Origin: Verrucomicrobiota bacterium
Lineage (GTDB): Bacteria > Verrucomicrobiota > Verrucomicrobiia > Chthoniobacterales > Chthoniobacteraceae
NCBI GenBank assembly: GCA_026398235.1
Contig: JAPLTE010000038.1
Span: forward strand, 1-54,881
Direction: 5' to 3'
Length of the DNA: 54,881 nt
A program made the translations under genes and the position numbers. Under the pieces are notes generated by a model. That model was not told where the DNA came from, made no database searches, and worked only from the letters and a program-made list of their open reading frames with translations. Below, in pieces: positions 35,534-44,839 of this stretch; within the stretch, counting starts at the first letter, position 1; every line of letters begins with the position of its first letter.

Positions 35534-35985
35534 AATATAGCGCCTTTTTTGTCTTCGTTGTTTTGGCTGCTTCGGGCCTGGCGTGCAATGCGCAGACCGC
35601 AGCCGAGTTGGGCATCTCCCCCCCTTCGGATTTCGATGCTGTGGCGATGCAACGCGATCCGTTTTTGCCCCTCGGCTGGCACCCCCCGGATTCGGCAACT
35701 CCCGTTGTGAAAGGAGCGGCTGCGGTGGCGACAACCGAGTCGTATATCCGGCCGGAGGCGTTTGTGGTCTCCAGCATTTCGGTGGACCGGCTGCCGCTGG
35801 CGGTGATCAATGGGAAGACCTATGGGGAGGGGGATCCGTTGCCGTTTATGGCTGGAGAACGCAAAATCGTGCTCAAGGTGTATGCCATTCGCGACGGGGC
35901 GGTGACGCTCATTTACAACGATTTCAAAGTGACCTGCCCGATTCGCCTTTGGCAGAAGCCGGCGGTGCCGGGGAAAAAGCCTTAA
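35530..35985 (+). CDS. PilP-like or secreted assembly protein
   Basis: This 151-residue protein has a signal peptide (MKYSAFFVFVVLAASGLA, followed by Cys-Asn at 19-20; a lipobox variant SGLAC is visible). RDPFLPLGWHPP resembles the RDPF segment of PilP. The C terminus has a beta domain (YGEGDPLPFMAGERKIVLKV). It overlaps pilO by ATGA and ends the operon before a terminator. A secretin-like PilQ is absent. Confidence 0.7.
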   Translation: MKYSAFFVFVVLAASGLACNAQTAAELGISPPSDFDAVAMQRDPFLPLGWHPPDSATPVVKGAAAVATTESYIRPEAFVVSSISVDRLPLAVINGKTYGEGDPLPFMAGERKIVLKVYAIRDGAVTLIYNDFKVTCPIRLWQKPAVPGKKP

Positions 35986-36026
35986 AAACCTTAAGAAGGC
36001 TCTGCAAAACCCAATCCCCCTACCAC

Positions 36027-36066
36027 AAAGAAACGCCCCCGGCATGAGCCGGGCCGGTTTCTTTTT
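36027..36066 (+). terminator. Rho-independent terminator after the pil operon
   Basis: AAAGAAAC (36027-36034) pairs with GTTTCTTT (36057-36064), with an inner CCCGGC-ATGA-GCCGGG stem. The 3' arm is T-rich and continues TT at 36065-36066. It separates the pil operon from ftsH. Confidence 0.88.
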
Positions 36067-36168
36067 CAAGGAGGGGTCAACGGGGTTCTTGACCATTGGC
36101 GCGCTTCGCCTAGTTTATGCCTAGCACGCTGTTGGGCAATGGAGCAGAACGGGGTGCGTGTAATTATC

Positions 36169-38214
36169 ATGGCTCAGTTTGACTCACGAAATCCCAAGGA
36201 GCGTCCCCCGCGCGAGAACGGCGGCGGCAACAACTCCGATCCCGGCTTTAATTGGCGCGGCATCCTGCTCATCATTGCGGCGACTGCCCTGGTGGGCATC
36301 GCCATCATGGGGCGCACCCCTTATGGGGCTCCAGATACCCTCACTTGGGATAAATTTGAGGGGTTGATGGAGAGCAACGCCATTAAAAAAACGACGCCGC
36401 TGGAGATCATTGACGAAGAGGGAAAACCGACCCAGTGGCTGGTCGGCGAATATGCCGACCCGAAAGCCCACAAGGGGGGCAATCCGCAGTTCCGGGTGGA
36501 GGTAAGCGCCAAATTTCAGCCCAATCTGACGGAGGACCTCAAGGAGGCGGGATACAAGACGAACATTAAATCGGCCCAGAGCTTCCTGAATTCGCCAGTA
36601 ATGGCCTTCCTGCCGGTGCTGTTGATTTTGGTGATGATCTATTTCTTTTTCCGCCAGCAAATCCGCATGGCAGGCAAGGGGGCGATGAGCTTTGGCAAGA
36701 GCAAGGCGAAGATGCTTTCGCGCGAAAAAAACCGGATCACCTTCAAGGAAGTCGCGGGCGTGGAGGAAGCCAAGGACGAGGTGGAGGAACTCGTGGAGTT
36801 TCTCAAAGACCCCAAGCGATTCCAAAAACTCGGCGGGCGCATCCCCAAAGGCGTGCTTCTTGTGGGACCTCCCGGAACGGGCAAGACGTTGCTGGCGCGT
36901 GCGATTGCGGGAGAGGCCGACGTGCCGTTTTTCTCCATCAGCGGATCGGATTTTGTGGAGATGTTCGTGGGCGTGGGCGCGAGCCGCGTGCGCGATATGT
37001 TTGAGCAGGGTAAGAAGAACGCCCCGTGCATTATTTTCATCGACGAAATCGACGCCGTGGGGCGGCACCGCGGCACCGGCCTCGGTGGCGGCCATGATGA
37101 ACGCGAGCAGACGCTCAATGCGCTGCTGGTGGAGATGGACGGGTTTGATACGCAGGAGGGGGTCATCATCATCGCGGCCACCAATCGGCCCGATGTGCTC
37201 GACCCGGCGTTGTTGCGCCCCGGCCGTTTCGACCGGCAGATCACGGTAAACCTTCCCGATGTGAAGGGGCGCGAACAGATTCTCAAAGTGCACGCCAAGC
37301 GGGTCAAGGTCGCCGAAGGGGTGGACTTGGCGGTGATTGCCCGCGGTACTCCGGGATATTCCGGGGCTGAACTGGCCAATGTCATCAACGAGGCGGCTCT
37401 GATGGCCGCCCGGCGCGGGATGAAGGCGATCACGCTCAAGGAGCTTGAAGAGGCTCGCGACAAAGTGCGCTGGGGCCGCGAACGCCGCAGCCTGGCGATG
37501 AGCGACAAGGAGAAGGAAAACACCGCCTACCACGAAGCGGGTCACGCCCTTTTGTGCGAATTGGTCGAGAACATGGACCCGCTCCACAAGGTCACGATCA
37601 TCCCGCGCGGCCCGGCGCTGGGGCTCACCATGTACCTGCCCGAGGCCGACCAGTATACCAACCGCCGCAAGGAGCTCCTCGACCGGCTCGTGGTGATCAT
37701 GGGCGGCCGCGTGGCGGAGGAAATTGTTTTTGGGGATGTGACCAACGGCGCCAGCAGCGACATCCGACACGCCACCACGATTGCCCGCAAAATGGTTTGC
37801 GAATGGGGGATGAGCGATGCCATGGGGATGGTGGAATACGGGGCGCATGAGGAACATGTTTTCCTGGGACGCGACATTGGCAAGAACCGGGATTACTCCG
37901 AGGCCACCGCGCAGGAGATCGATCGCGAGGTGCGCGGCCTGTGCGACAGCGCGTATGCTCGCGCTAAAGATTTGCTGGCGGCCAATCGGGACAAGCTCGA
38001 AATGATCGCCAAAGCACTTCTTGAGTTCGAGACCCTCGATGGCGATCAGATCCGTGAAATCATCAAATTTGGTCAGATGAAGAATCCTCCGCCGCCTCCG
38101 GGCAGCGAGAACAAGCCGCGGACGGAGCCGCCGCCTCACCCGAATGAAGGAACGACAGTCGCTCCCGATTATCCCGGCGGCCTTACCGAAGCGCCTTCTC
38201 CCTTGGCTCAATAG
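36169..38214 (+). CDS. ftsH: ATP-dependent zinc metalloprotease FtsH
   Basis: FtsH is the membrane AAA+ protease that degrades misfolded membrane proteins and regulators. The 681-residue protein has two transmembrane segments (about 31-47 and 143-162), Walker A GPPGTGKT near residue 233, Walker [12 protein letters not shown], the second region of homology ([13 protein letters not shown]) and the zinc site HEAGH at 455-459. A Pro-rich C-terminal tail follows. An upstream Met at 36139 would add ten residues ([10 protein letters not shown]) and is less likely. It lies downstream of a strong terminator and 9 bp upstream of a kinase-like gene. Confidence 0.96.
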   Translation: MAQFDSRNPKERPPRENGGGNNSDPGFNWRGILLIIAATALVGIAIMGRTPYGAPDTLTWDKFEGLMESNAIKKTTPLEIIDEEGKPTQWLVGEYADPKAHKGGNPQFRVEVSAKFQPNLTEDLKEAGYKTNIKSAQSFLNSPVMAFLPVLLILVMIYFFFRQQIRMAGKGAMSFGKSKAKMLSREKNRITFKEVAGVEEAKDEVEELVEFLKDPKRFQKLGGRIPKGVLLVGPPGTGKTLLARAIAGEADVPFFSISGSDFVEMFVGVGASRVRDMFEQGKKNAPCIIFIDEIDAVGRHRGTGLGGGHDEREQTLNALLVEMDGFDTQEGVIIIAATNRPDVLDPALLRPGRFDRQITVNLPDVKGREQILKVHAKRVKVAEGVDLAVIARGTPGYSGAELANVINEAALMAARRGMKAITLKELEEARDKVRWGRERRSLAMSDKEKENTAYHEAGHALLCELVENMDPLHKVTIIPRGPALGLTMYLPEADQYTNRRKELLDRLVVIMGGRVAEEIVFGDVTNGASSDIRHATTIARKMVCEWGMSDAMGMVEYGAHEEHVFLGRDIGKNRDYSEATAQEIDREVRGLCDSAYARAKDLLAANRDKLEMIAKALLEFETLDGDQIREIIKFGQMKNPPPPPGSENKPRTEPPPHPNEGTTVAPDYPGGLTEAPSPLAQ

Positions 38215-38222
38215 ATACTTCC

Positions 38223-39299
38223 GTGGTAACGGATAACCACAACGCGGTCCACGATGTGACCCAGCCGGTGGGGAATTGTACCGACGCACTTTGCGCTCAT
38301 ATCGTAAGGGCCACCACGGCAGGGGTTTTTATTTGCGGGCTTGACGGGCGGCTCCAGCTGGCAAACCCGGCTTTCGCCGCCATGCTCGGTAAAAGCGCCG
38401 ATGAAATCCTCGGCGCAGAAGTGGCGCAGATCCGAAGATTGGAATTGGGAGGCATGGTGGGCGAGAGGAATGCGGCGGTGCTTGCCAGCGGGGTGGCGCA
38501 GACATTTGAGTTTTCCGAGATCACCGCGAGCGGCTTGCGCACGGTGCTCATCACCAAAGGGATTTACCGGGACGCGAGCGGCGAGGCGCTGGGAGTTTTC
38601 GGGATGGTGCGGGATATTTCTGCATTTCGCGAAATCGAGCAGGAGATCATTGATGCCACCGATCGGGAAAAGCAGCGTCTGGGCCGGGAATTGCGCGAGA
38701 ATTTTTGCCAGCACCTGGTCGGTATTTCCCTGCTGGGCAACGTGCTCCACGAGGAGCTTTCACGCACGGGAATCGAACAAGCCGATTTCGCGCGGCAGAT
38801 CGCCAGCCTTGTCAAAGAAGTGGTGAGCGAGGTGCGGACCCTTGAAAAAAGGCTTTCTGTGGCGCACCTGGAGCAAGGCGAAGGCTTGGTGGAAGCGCTG
38901 GAAGATCTGGCGGAGCAGGTGCGTTCGGGCGGCCAGATCGAAGCCGTGTTTCGAGGGCCCAATACAAAGCCGATGCTTGAGCCGCAAACGGCCATGTATT
39001 TGTTCCGCATCGCGCAAGAGGCTGTTCACAATGCCGTGACGCATTCGCATGCCCGGCTTTTGCAAATTCGACTTACCACAAAACGGAATGCGGTGGTGCT
39101 TTCGGTGCGGGATGATGGGGTCGGTTTTTCGAAAGACGAGGATGCCGATTTTGAGGCCCGCTCCCGGATTGGCTTTTCCATCATGCATTGCCGCACCCGC
39201 GCCATCGGGGCCAAGCTTGAGATCCGGCATCTACGACGGGGGGGGATCGAAGTGATCAGCACCGTGCCCAAACGCAAAACCAAGCCCAAGCGGGGCTGA
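38223..39299 (+). CDS. PAS-domain histidine kinase-like protein lacking phosphoacceptor His
   Basis: This 358-residue protein has an N-terminal PAS domain (residues about 25-135), a helical dimerisation region, and a HATPase domain (FRIAQEAVHNAVTH N-box, SVRDDGVGF G1). The H-box REL-R158-ENFCQHLVGIS occupies the place of RELHDxLxQ in NarX/DegS-type kinases. So the phosphoacceptor His is Arg158. It could still bind ATP or act as a phosphatase or sensor, but canonical autophosphorylation is unlikely. It begins with GTG 8 bp after the ftsH stop. Confidence 0.85.
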   Translation: MVTDNHNAVHDVTQPVGNCTDALCAHIVRATTAGVFICGLDGRLQLANPAFAAMLGKSADEILGAEVAQIRRLELGGMVGERNAAVLASGVAQTFEFSEITASGLRTVLITKGIYRDASGEALGVFGMVRDISAFREIEQEIIDATDREKQRLGRELRENFCQHLVGISLLGNVLHEELSRTGIEQADFARQIASLVKEVVSEVRTLEKRLSVAHLEQGEGLVEALEDLAEQVRSGGQIEAVFRGPNTKPMLEPQTAMYLFRIAQEAVHNAVTHSHARLLQIRLTTKRNAVVLSVRDDGVGFSKDEDADFEARSRIGFSIMHCRTRAIGAKLEIRHLRRGGIEVISTVPKRKTKPKRG

Positions 39300-39312
39300 G
39301 CTCTTTTATAAT

Positions 39313-39873
39313 ATGCGCGTTGTCTCAGGAACTGCCGGGGGAATCCCGCTCATTGCACCGAAAACCGATTTGCGTCCCACGATGGACCGGGTAAAAGGGG
39401 CCATTTTCGACAGCTTGGGAGAGGCGATCGTTGGAGCGCGCGTGCTGGACTTGTTTTCGGGGAGCGGAGGACTGGGCATTGAGGCGTTGAGCCGGGGAGC
39501 CGCCTCGGCGACCTTGGTCGAGAAAGATGCGCGTGCGGTGGAAACCATCCATTTCAATCTCGCCAAAACGCGGCTGCAAGGGGCCGTTGTGCAGACGCTG
39601 GATATCTTCTCTTTCCTGCACCGGTTGGCCCTTCCCGGCGGGTATGACTTCATCCTCGCCGACCCACCGTATGCCAAGCAGAAGGGGGAGCGGGACTTTG
39701 GCGTGGAGCTTTTAAGCGATCCCGCGCTGGCCCGAGCGCTCGCCCCCGAGGGATGGTTCATCCTGGAAAAACTTCCCGGCGCTCCATTGCCTAAAAACAC
39801 CGGGTGGGAATTGATCCGCGCCCGGCGCTATGGCGCAACCGAGGTGGCGTATTTGAGGCGCCAGCTCGTGTAG
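39313..39873 (+). CDS. rsmD: 16S rRNA m2G966 methyltransferase
   Basis: RsmD methylates G966 of 16S rRNA using SAM. The 186-residue protein starts MRVVSGTAGG and has the SAM motif DLFSGSGGLGIEALSRGA and the catalytic LADPPY motif. Length is normal. It follows the kinase-like gene by 13 bp on the same strand and precedes DUF2721. Confidence 0.95.
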   Translation: MRVVSGTAGGIPLIAPKTDLRPTMDRVKGAIFDSLGEAIVGARVLDLFSGSGGLGIEALSRGAASATLVEKDARAVETIHFNLAKTRLQGAVVQTLDIFSFLHRLALPGGYDFILADPPYAKQKGERDFGVELLSDPALARALAPEGWFILEKLPGAPLPKNTGWELIRARRYGATEVAYLRRQLV

Positions 39874-39935
39874 CGGCGGAACTCCCGGTGGTTTTTTTTG
39901 CTTTTCGGCGGGGCTCTGGATAAGCTGGGGCTCGA

Positions 39936-40364
39936 ATGCTCGATCCTAATCCACTCGGAATCACCCTGGGCACTCCGGCGCTTTTGTTCCCGGCTGTTTC
40001 CCTGCTCCTGCTGGCCTACACCAACCGGTTTGTCACCCTGGCAAATCTCATTCGCAACCTGCACGATAAATACAAGACGGACCCGAACGCCATTCTCAAG
40101 GGGCAGATCGAAAATTTGCGTTACCGGGTGGAGTTGATCAAGCATATGCAGGCGGCGGGCATTACCAGCCTGTTTTTTTGCGTGCTCTGCATGTTCACGC
40201 TCTTCGCGGGATGGATCGTGGCAGGAAAATGGATTTTCGCCTTCAGCTTGCTGCTGATGCTCGCCTCGCTGGGATTGTCGCTTGCGGAGATATGGATTTC
40301 GGTGCGCGCGCTCAACCTTCATCTCAGTGATTTGAAAGACCGGGAAACCCATCGTCCGCGATGA
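39936..40364 (+). CDS. DUF2721-type membrane protein
   Basis: This 142-residue protein has two transmembrane segments near the C terminus (AGITSLFFCVLCMFTLFAG and FAFSLLLMLASLGLSLAEI), a first one at the N terminus (ALLFPAVSLLLLAYTNRF) and a helical LRNLHDKYK segment. DUF2721 has no known function. It overlaps glpX by 4 bp, so the two are co-translated. Confidence 0.82.
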   Translation: MLDPNPLGITLGTPALLFPAVSLLLLAYTNRFVTLANLIRNLHDKYKTDPNAILKGQIENLRYRVELIKHMQAAGITSLFFCVLCMFTLFAGWIVAGKWIFAFSLLLMLASLGLSLAEIWISVRALNLHLSDLKDRETHRPR

Positions 40365-41416
40365 ATTTGTTTATGTTCCACGATCCAGAAAGAACCATCG
40401 AATTTGAATTTGTCCGAGCCACTGAAAACGCCGCACTCCATGCGATGCATTGGATCGGGCGCGGAGACAAGGAGGCGGCCGACGCCGCAGCATGTGACGC
40501 GATTTACGGCGTGTTCGATCTGGTGAATATTTGTGGCGAAGTGGTCATCGGCGAGGGAATCAAAGACGAAGCGCCGGGTATTTTCCTTGGGGACCGCCTG
40601 GGCACTTGGAAACCGGGAGCGCCGCGTTTCGACATTGCCTTGGACCCGATCGACGGCACCACCAATATATCCAAGGGGATGGCCAATTCGATTTCCGTGA
40701 TCGCCGCCTCGCAGACGGACGAGGGGAAATCGCAGATGCACAATATCCCGAGTTTCTACTGCCACAAGATTGCCTACGGGCCGCGCGTCAAGGCGATGGT
40801 GGATTCCGAGAAGCTGGGCCATTCACTGCTGGACGCGCCGCTCAATGAAACATTGATGCTGCTGCGTTGTGCGCTGGGCAAACGCATGGCGGAAATTGTC
40901 GTGCAGGTGATGGACCGTCCGCGCAACGAGATCTTTGTGGACCAGGTGCGCAAAGCCGGGGCCAGTCTGCGGATGATTGCCGATGGGGACATCACAGCGG
41001 CGGTCGCGCCATCGTTGCCGGATTCGGGCATCGACCTTTACGTCGGCATCGGCGGCTCGCCCGAAGGGGTGCTCACGGCCAACGCGCTTCGGGCGCTCGG
41101 CGGCGATATCCAGATGCGGATGTGGTTTCGGACCGAGGCGGAAAAGGCGGAACTCGTCGGGGGCCTCACAGAGCAGGAGCTTCTGCGAGTGTACAATTCG
41201 GAGGAAATTGTGCCCGGCGATAGCGCAATCTTTTGTGCGACCGGCGTCACCGACAGTGCGCTCTTGCCCGGCGTAAAACTCATTGGAAAAACGGCCATCA
41301 CCCATTCCATTTTGATGCGCGCCCGCAGCAAGACGGTTCGGCGCATTCAAGCCACTCACAACCTCGACCACAAAACGGTTCATCTGCGCAGCTCGCAAAA
41401 GGAACAGGCGATTTAA
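40361..41416 (+). CDS. glpX: Fructose-1,6-bisphosphatase class II
   Basis: GlpX removes the C1 phosphate of fructose-1,6-bisphosphate in gluconeogenesis. The 351-residue protein has the metal-binding and active-site motif DPIDGTTNISKG, plus EVVIGEGIKDEAPG and GIGGSPEGVLTANAL. It overlaps DUF2721 by ATGA and is convergent with ispF, whose stop is 12 bp away. No close alternative exists. Confidence 0.95.
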   Translation: MNLFMFHDPERTIEFEFVRATENAALHAMHWIGRGDKEAADAAACDAIYGVFDLVNICGEVVIGEGIKDEAPGIFLGDRLGTWKPGAPRFDIALDPIDGTTNISKGMANSISVIAASQTDEGKSQMHNIPSFYCHKIAYGPRVKAMVDSEKLGHSLLDAPLNETLMLLRCALGKRMAEIVVQVMDRPRNEIFVDQVRKAGASLRMIADGDITAAVAPSLPDSGIDLYVGIGGSPEGVLTANALRALGGDIQMRMWFRTEAEKAELVGGLTEQELLRVYNSEEIVPGDSAIFCATGVTDSALLPGVKLIGKTAITHSILMRARSKTVRRIQATHNLDHKTVHLRSSQKEQAI

Positions 41417-41428
41417 CGGGGCAATCCT

Positions 41429-41911
41429 CTAGATTTCCACGCTCGCCACCGCCATTGCGGCGATGCCTTCTTTGCGGCCGATCGAGCCGAGGCGTTCGTT
41501 GGTGGTGGCTTTAATTCCGACCCGCTGGGGTGAGAGCCCCAGTGCCGCCGCCAAGTTCTCGCGCATGGCGGTGAGGTGCGGGGCAATTTTGGGCGCTTCG
41601 GAGAGGAGGGTCGAGTCGATGTTGATGATCCGCCCACCTTGTTGCGCGACGAGTGCCGCGCTGCGCCGAACGATCTCCAAACTCGACATGCCGCGGAGCG
41701 AGGGGTCGGTGTTGGGGAAATGGTGGCCAATGTCGGCTTCACCGATGGCTCCCAATACGGCGTCTGCAATGGCATGGCAGAGCACATCGGCATCGGAATG
41801 GCCGTCGAGCCCCACGGGATGCGCGATTTCCACGCCGCCCAAAATGAGTTTGCGCTGCGCTTCAGGCGAGGCAAACGCATGGATGTCGTAACCGATGCCA
41901 ACGAGGTTCAT
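41429..41911 (-). CDS. ispF: 2-C-methyl-D-erythritol 2,4-cyclodiphosphate synthase
   Basis: IspF makes the cyclic diphosphate in the MEP isoprenoid pathway. The 160-residue length is normal. Asp8-x-His10 in GIGYDIHAF, LDGHSDADVLCHAIADA and the DADIGHHFP segment (here EADIGHHFP) are typical. The C-terminal IGRKEGIAAMA follows. It is the last gene in a minus-strand run. Confidence 0.97.
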   Translation of the reverse strand: MNLVGIGYDIHAFASPEAQRKLILGGVEIAHPVGLDGHSDADVLCHAIADAVLGAIGEADIGHHFPNTDPSLRGMSSLEIVRRSAALVAQQGGRIINIDSTLLSEAPKIAPHLTAMRENLAAALGLSPQRVGIKATTNERLGSIGRKEGIAAMAVASVEI

Positions 41912-41935
41912 GGTATTTTTCGTGGTGAAAATCCG

Positions 41936-42685
41936 CTAATCGACATTCAAATCCACCACGCCATTGCTGGCGAGGATCGCAATCTTGTCGGCGTGCTCGG
42001 GGTGAGGCCTGACTTCGCACTTGCCCCCGGCGGCTTCAACCAGCAATTGCCCGGCGGCGATGTCCCATAGGCTTACGGCGGATTCAATGTAAGCGTCGAG
42101 CCGTCCGCTGGCGACATAGGCGAGGTCGAGCGCGGCGCTGCCCATCAGGCGGCATTTGCGGGCGCGGTAAACCATTTTCTCGAAGAGGGGAAGCCCGGCG
42201 TCGATGGTCGATTTGGCTTTGGCGAACCCGACCGAAAGGACGGCGTCGCTGAGTTTGGCGCGGGTGCTCACGCGAATTGGCTGGCCGTTGAGCAGGGCGG
42301 GGCCGCCTGCGGTGACTTCCCAAAGTTCATTGCGCATCGGGTCGAAAATGACGCCCACGATCATTTTACCGGCCTTGCGCAGGGCGATGGAAATGCAGAA
42401 ATGCGGGATGGCGTAGAAGTAATTCACCGTGCCATCGATCGGATCGACAATCCACTGGTATTCGCTTTCCTGATTACCCGCGATCCCTTCCTCGCCGTAG
42501 ATGGCGTGGTCGGGATAGCGCTCCAGGAGGATTCCGGCGATGAGGTCCTGCGAGCGCACATCCAGGTCGAGCTTGATGTCGTGCGCCTCGAATGAATTGA
42601 CATTCAGAGCCTGTCCGAAGTTTTGCTTGAGAAGAACGCCGGCCGCGCGTGCCGCTTCGGTCGCGGTTTTGAGATAATGGATCAT
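41936..42685 (-). CDS. Inositol monophosphatase family protein
   Basis: This 249-residue protein has the metal-site motifs YGEEG, DPIDGTVNYFYAIPHF and SVSLWDIAAGQLLVEAAGG (written AVSLWDIAAGQLLVEAAGG). These phosphatases hydrolyse inositol phosphates or related sugar phosphates with Mg ions. The Met at 42685 (MIHYLKTATEAARAAG) is preferred over one at 42703. It is followed by ispF, 24 bp away. Confidence 0.94.
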   Translation of the reverse strand: MIHYLKTATEAARAAGVLLKQNFGQALNVNSFEAHDIKLDLDVRSQDLIAGILLERYPDHAIYGEEGIAGNQESEYQWIVDPIDGTVNYFYAIPHFCISIALRKAGKMIVGVIFDPMRNELWEVTAGGPALLNGQPIRVSTRAKLSDAVLSVGFAKAKSTIDAGLPLFEKMVYRARKCRLMGSAALDLAYVASGRLDAYIESAVSLWDIAAGQLLVEAAGGKCEVRPHPEHADKIAILASNGVVDLNVD

Positions 42686-42729
42686 GCAGGAAGTCTTTAG
42701 CATTTAAGCTCCCGCATTAGCAATTCGCA

Positions 42730-43575
42730 TTAAATCATCCGCTCCAAAAACTCGCGCCCGTTGAACGGTTCGAGTTGTTCGAGTTTTTCGCCGGTGCCGA
42801 TGAAACGCGTGGGCAGGCCGAGTTCGTTCTGGATTGCAATCACGGTGCCGCCTTTGCCACTGCCGTCGAGCTTGGTGACAATGACGCCTGTGAGCCCGAT
42901 CGCCTGATGAAATTCGCGCGCCTGCTGGAGGGCGTTGCTGCCGGTGGTGGCATCGACGACAATCCAAATCTCATGCGGCGCGTCCGGGTCATGTTTGGCG
43001 AGCGTCTTTTTGATCTTGGTCAGCTCGGCCATGAGGTTGGATTTTGTGTGCAACCGCCCCGCCGTGTCGCAAACGAGGAACTCGGTGTTCTTGCGCTCGG
43101 CGGCGGTGTAGGCGTCGTAGCAAAGAGCGGCGGGATCGGCGTTGTATTGGCCCTTGATCATTTCCACGCCGAGGCGCTCGGCCCAGACGCCGAGTTGCTC
43201 GATGGCGGCGGCGCGGAAAGTATCCGCCGCCGTGAGCATCACGCTGTGGCGCTTGGATTTGAGATAATAGGCAAGCTTGGCCGTGGTGGTGGTCTTGCCG
43301 GTGCCGTTGACTCCGACCATCAGAATGACCTTCGGTTTGGAGGGGAGAGGGCGCAGGGGCGGGTTCTCAAACGGGAGCACTTTGGCGATCTCTGCGCGCG
43401 TGACTTCGACGATCTCTTTCGCGGTGACATTTTCCCGCGCCTGAAGCGCCTTGAGGATTCGCATCGACATCGGCACGCCGAGATCGGCCCGGATGAGCGT
43501 TTCCTCCAGTTCATCCCAATCCACCGGTTTGCCGGTGAATTTTTCGACGATCGATTTGAAAAAGCCGAAGGCCAT
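42730..43575 (-). CDS. ftsY: Signal recognition particle receptor FtsY
   Basis: FtsY binds SRP at the membrane and hydrolyses GTP. The 281-residue protein lacks the acidic A domain and starts directly with the NG domain. GVNGTGKTT (88-96), DTAGR and [10 protein letters not shown] are the GTPase motifs; [15 protein letters not shown] is typical of the C terminus. The short form is common outside proteobacteria. A repeat-bearing gap separates it from nusB. Confidence 0.96.
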   Translation of the reverse strand: MAFGFFKSIVEKFTGKPVDWDELEETLIRADLGVPMSMRILKALQARENVTAKEIVEVTRAEIAKVLPFENPPLRPLPSKPKVILMVGVNGTGKTTTTAKLAYYLKSKRHSVMLTAADTFRAAAIEQLGVWAERLGVEMIKGQYNADPAALCYDAYTAAERKNTEFLVCDTAGRLHTKSNLMAELTKIKKTLAKHDPDAPHEIWIVVDATTGSNALQQAREFHQAIGLTGVIVTKLDGSGKGGTVIAIQNELGLPTRFIGTGEKLEQLEPFNGREFLERMI

Positions 43576-43592
43576 GGTGAAGAAGAATTTTT

Positions 43593-43675
43593 ATCAGGAA
43601 CTCAGGAATTCAGGAATTTTGAAGAACAACGTCTCGAAGCCGAATTTCTCTTCTGTCTTTTCCTGAGTTCCTGAT
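43593..43675. repeat. ATCAGGAACTCAGGA inverted repeat between nusB and ftsY
   Basis: ATCAGGAACTCAGGA (43593-43607) is inverted as TCCTGAGTTCCTGAT (43661-43675), a 15-bp perfect pair with a 53-base spacer. A third TTCAGGAA unit follows the left arm. The same 15-mer pair occurs at 44680-44815. It fits between two minus-strand genes. Confidence 0.85.
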
Positions 43676-43683
43676 GAGATTTT

Positions 43684-44115
43684 TTACTCCGCTTTCGCGA
43701 CGCGGGCGGAGCGGTTGAGTTCCCCCCGGATGCGGTCGAGCACGCCGTTGACAAAGCGGCCCGAATCATCGGAGCCGAACCGTTTGGCGATCTCGATGGC
43801 TTCGTTGATGGAGACGACGGGCGGCACATCGGGGCAGAAGAGCATTTCGTAAATCGCGATGCGCAAGATGTTGCGGTCCACCGCGGCGATGCGGTGCAGA
43901 TCGTAGTTGGAGGCCGCCTGGCGAATGCGGGCGTCGATATCGGCCTGGTGTGCAAGCACCCCTTCGGCGATGTCCATGCCAAATGCGCGCACCTTTTTGT
44001 TCGCGGGGCGCAAGTCCCAGAACGCTTCAATGGTTTCGGCGCTGGCTCCCGTGTTCAGATCGCGTTGATACAGAAATTGTACGGCCGCTTCCCGACCCTC
44101 TCGACGTGCTCCCAT
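43684..44115 (-). CDS. nusB: Transcription antitermination factor NusB
   Basis: NusB binds boxA RNA with NusE in rRNA antitermination. The 143-residue protein has the family's N-terminal RREGREAAVQFLYQRDL and the C-terminal VSINEAIEIAKRFGSDDSGRFVNG. Length is normal. It starts one base after the ribH stop, so the two are co-translated. Confidence 0.95.
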   Translation of the reverse strand: MGARREGREAAVQFLYQRDLNTGASAETIEAFWDLRPANKKVRAFGMDIAEGVLAHQADIDARIRQAASNYDLHRIAAVDRNILRIAIYEMLFCPDVPPVVSINEAIEIAKRFGSDDSGRFVNGVLDRIRGELNRSARVAKAE

Positions 44116-44116
44116 A

Positions 44117-44599
44117 TTAATTTGCGACCTTCACTTCGGCCATGACTTCGGCGATTTGCAGGGCGGCACGGGCGGCTTCGGTTCCCCGGTTTTGTGTGGT
44201 CCCCAAGGTGCGGGCGCGCGCCTGTTCCTCATTCTCGACCAGAAGGACTTCGTGGATCACCGGAATGCGAAAACGCAACGCGATGTTTTGCAGGGCATCG
44301 GTGATGCTTCGTCCGATGAGATCCGCATGGGCGGTCTGTCCTTTGATGATGACCCCCAGCGCAATGATCGCGTCCACATTGCCGCGCGCAGCAACTTCCT
44401 GGAGCGCTACGGGAATTTCGAACGCTCCGGGCACTTCTATTACAGTGATGGTGGACTTGGGGGCGAGGATTTCGATCTCCCGGCGCACAGCGAGCGTGAG
44501 GCCCTTGACATACTCCGGGTTGTACTGGCTTGCCACGATGGCAAAAGAGCGCCGGGCCGTGAAAGTCTGGCGGGGACGTTGTGGAGTGATGTTCGACAT
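44117..44599 (-). CDS. ribH: 6,7-dimethyl-8-ribityllumazine synthase
   Basis: RibH forms lumazine from the ribityl precursor, the penultimate riboflavin step. The 160-residue protein has IVASQYNPEYVKGLTLAV, EVPGAFEIPVALQEVA and GVIIKGQTAHADLI, all family landmarks. The Met at 44599 (MSNITPQ) is chosen over a longer start. It is downstream of ribBA and upstream of nusB, as in many genomes. Confidence 0.96.
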   Translation of the reverse strand: MSNITPQRPRQTFTARRSFAIVASQYNPEYVKGLTLAVRREIEILAPKSTITVIEVPGAFEIPVALQEVAARGNVDAIIALGVIIKGQTAHADLIGRSITDALQNIALRFRIPVIHEVLLVENEEQARARTLGTTQNRGTEAARAALQIAEVMAEVKVAN

Positions 44600-44679
44600 A
44601 GGAGCGGGGAGTTTAATGGAGGCGAGGAATTGTGCAATCGCATTTGGCGCCAAAACCAATCAGGCATCAGGAGAAGCGA

Positions 44680-44815
44680 ATCAGGAACTCAGGAGACAGG
44701 AAAAGAATTTAGGAAATCTGGAACTCAAGAACTCAGGAGAAACAAAAACTCTGGGTGAACTGCGCCATTGGTGACCTTCCAATCTGCTCTTTTCTTGATT
44801 TCCTGAGTTCCTGAT
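44680..44815. repeat. ATCAGGAACTCAGGA inverted repeat between ribBA and ribH
   Basis: ATCAGGAACTCAGGA (44680-44694) is inverted as TCCTGAGTTCCTGAT (44801-44815), identical to the pair near 43593. More TCAGG units (44661-44730) add to the left side. It fills about 240 bp of otherwise gene-free DNA. Confidence 0.85.
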
Positions 44816-44839
44816 AAAATCAAATAAGTTGGACGCCAA

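Noticed and set aside
36184-38289. Very long open frame antisense to ftsH, and others antisense to amt, guaA and pil genes
   Set aside because: GC-rich codon use produces long antisense frames; these lack domains and conserved motifs, while the sense genes are unambiguous.
39307-39312. TATAAT immediately before the rsmD start
   Set aside because: It abuts the ATG, so transcription would begin inside the gene; likely chance in an AT-rich gap.
44600-44839. Possible FMN riboswitch near ribH/ribBA
   Set aside because: No conserved FMN aptamer sequence was seen here or upstream of ribBA; the gap is explained by TCAGGAA repeats.
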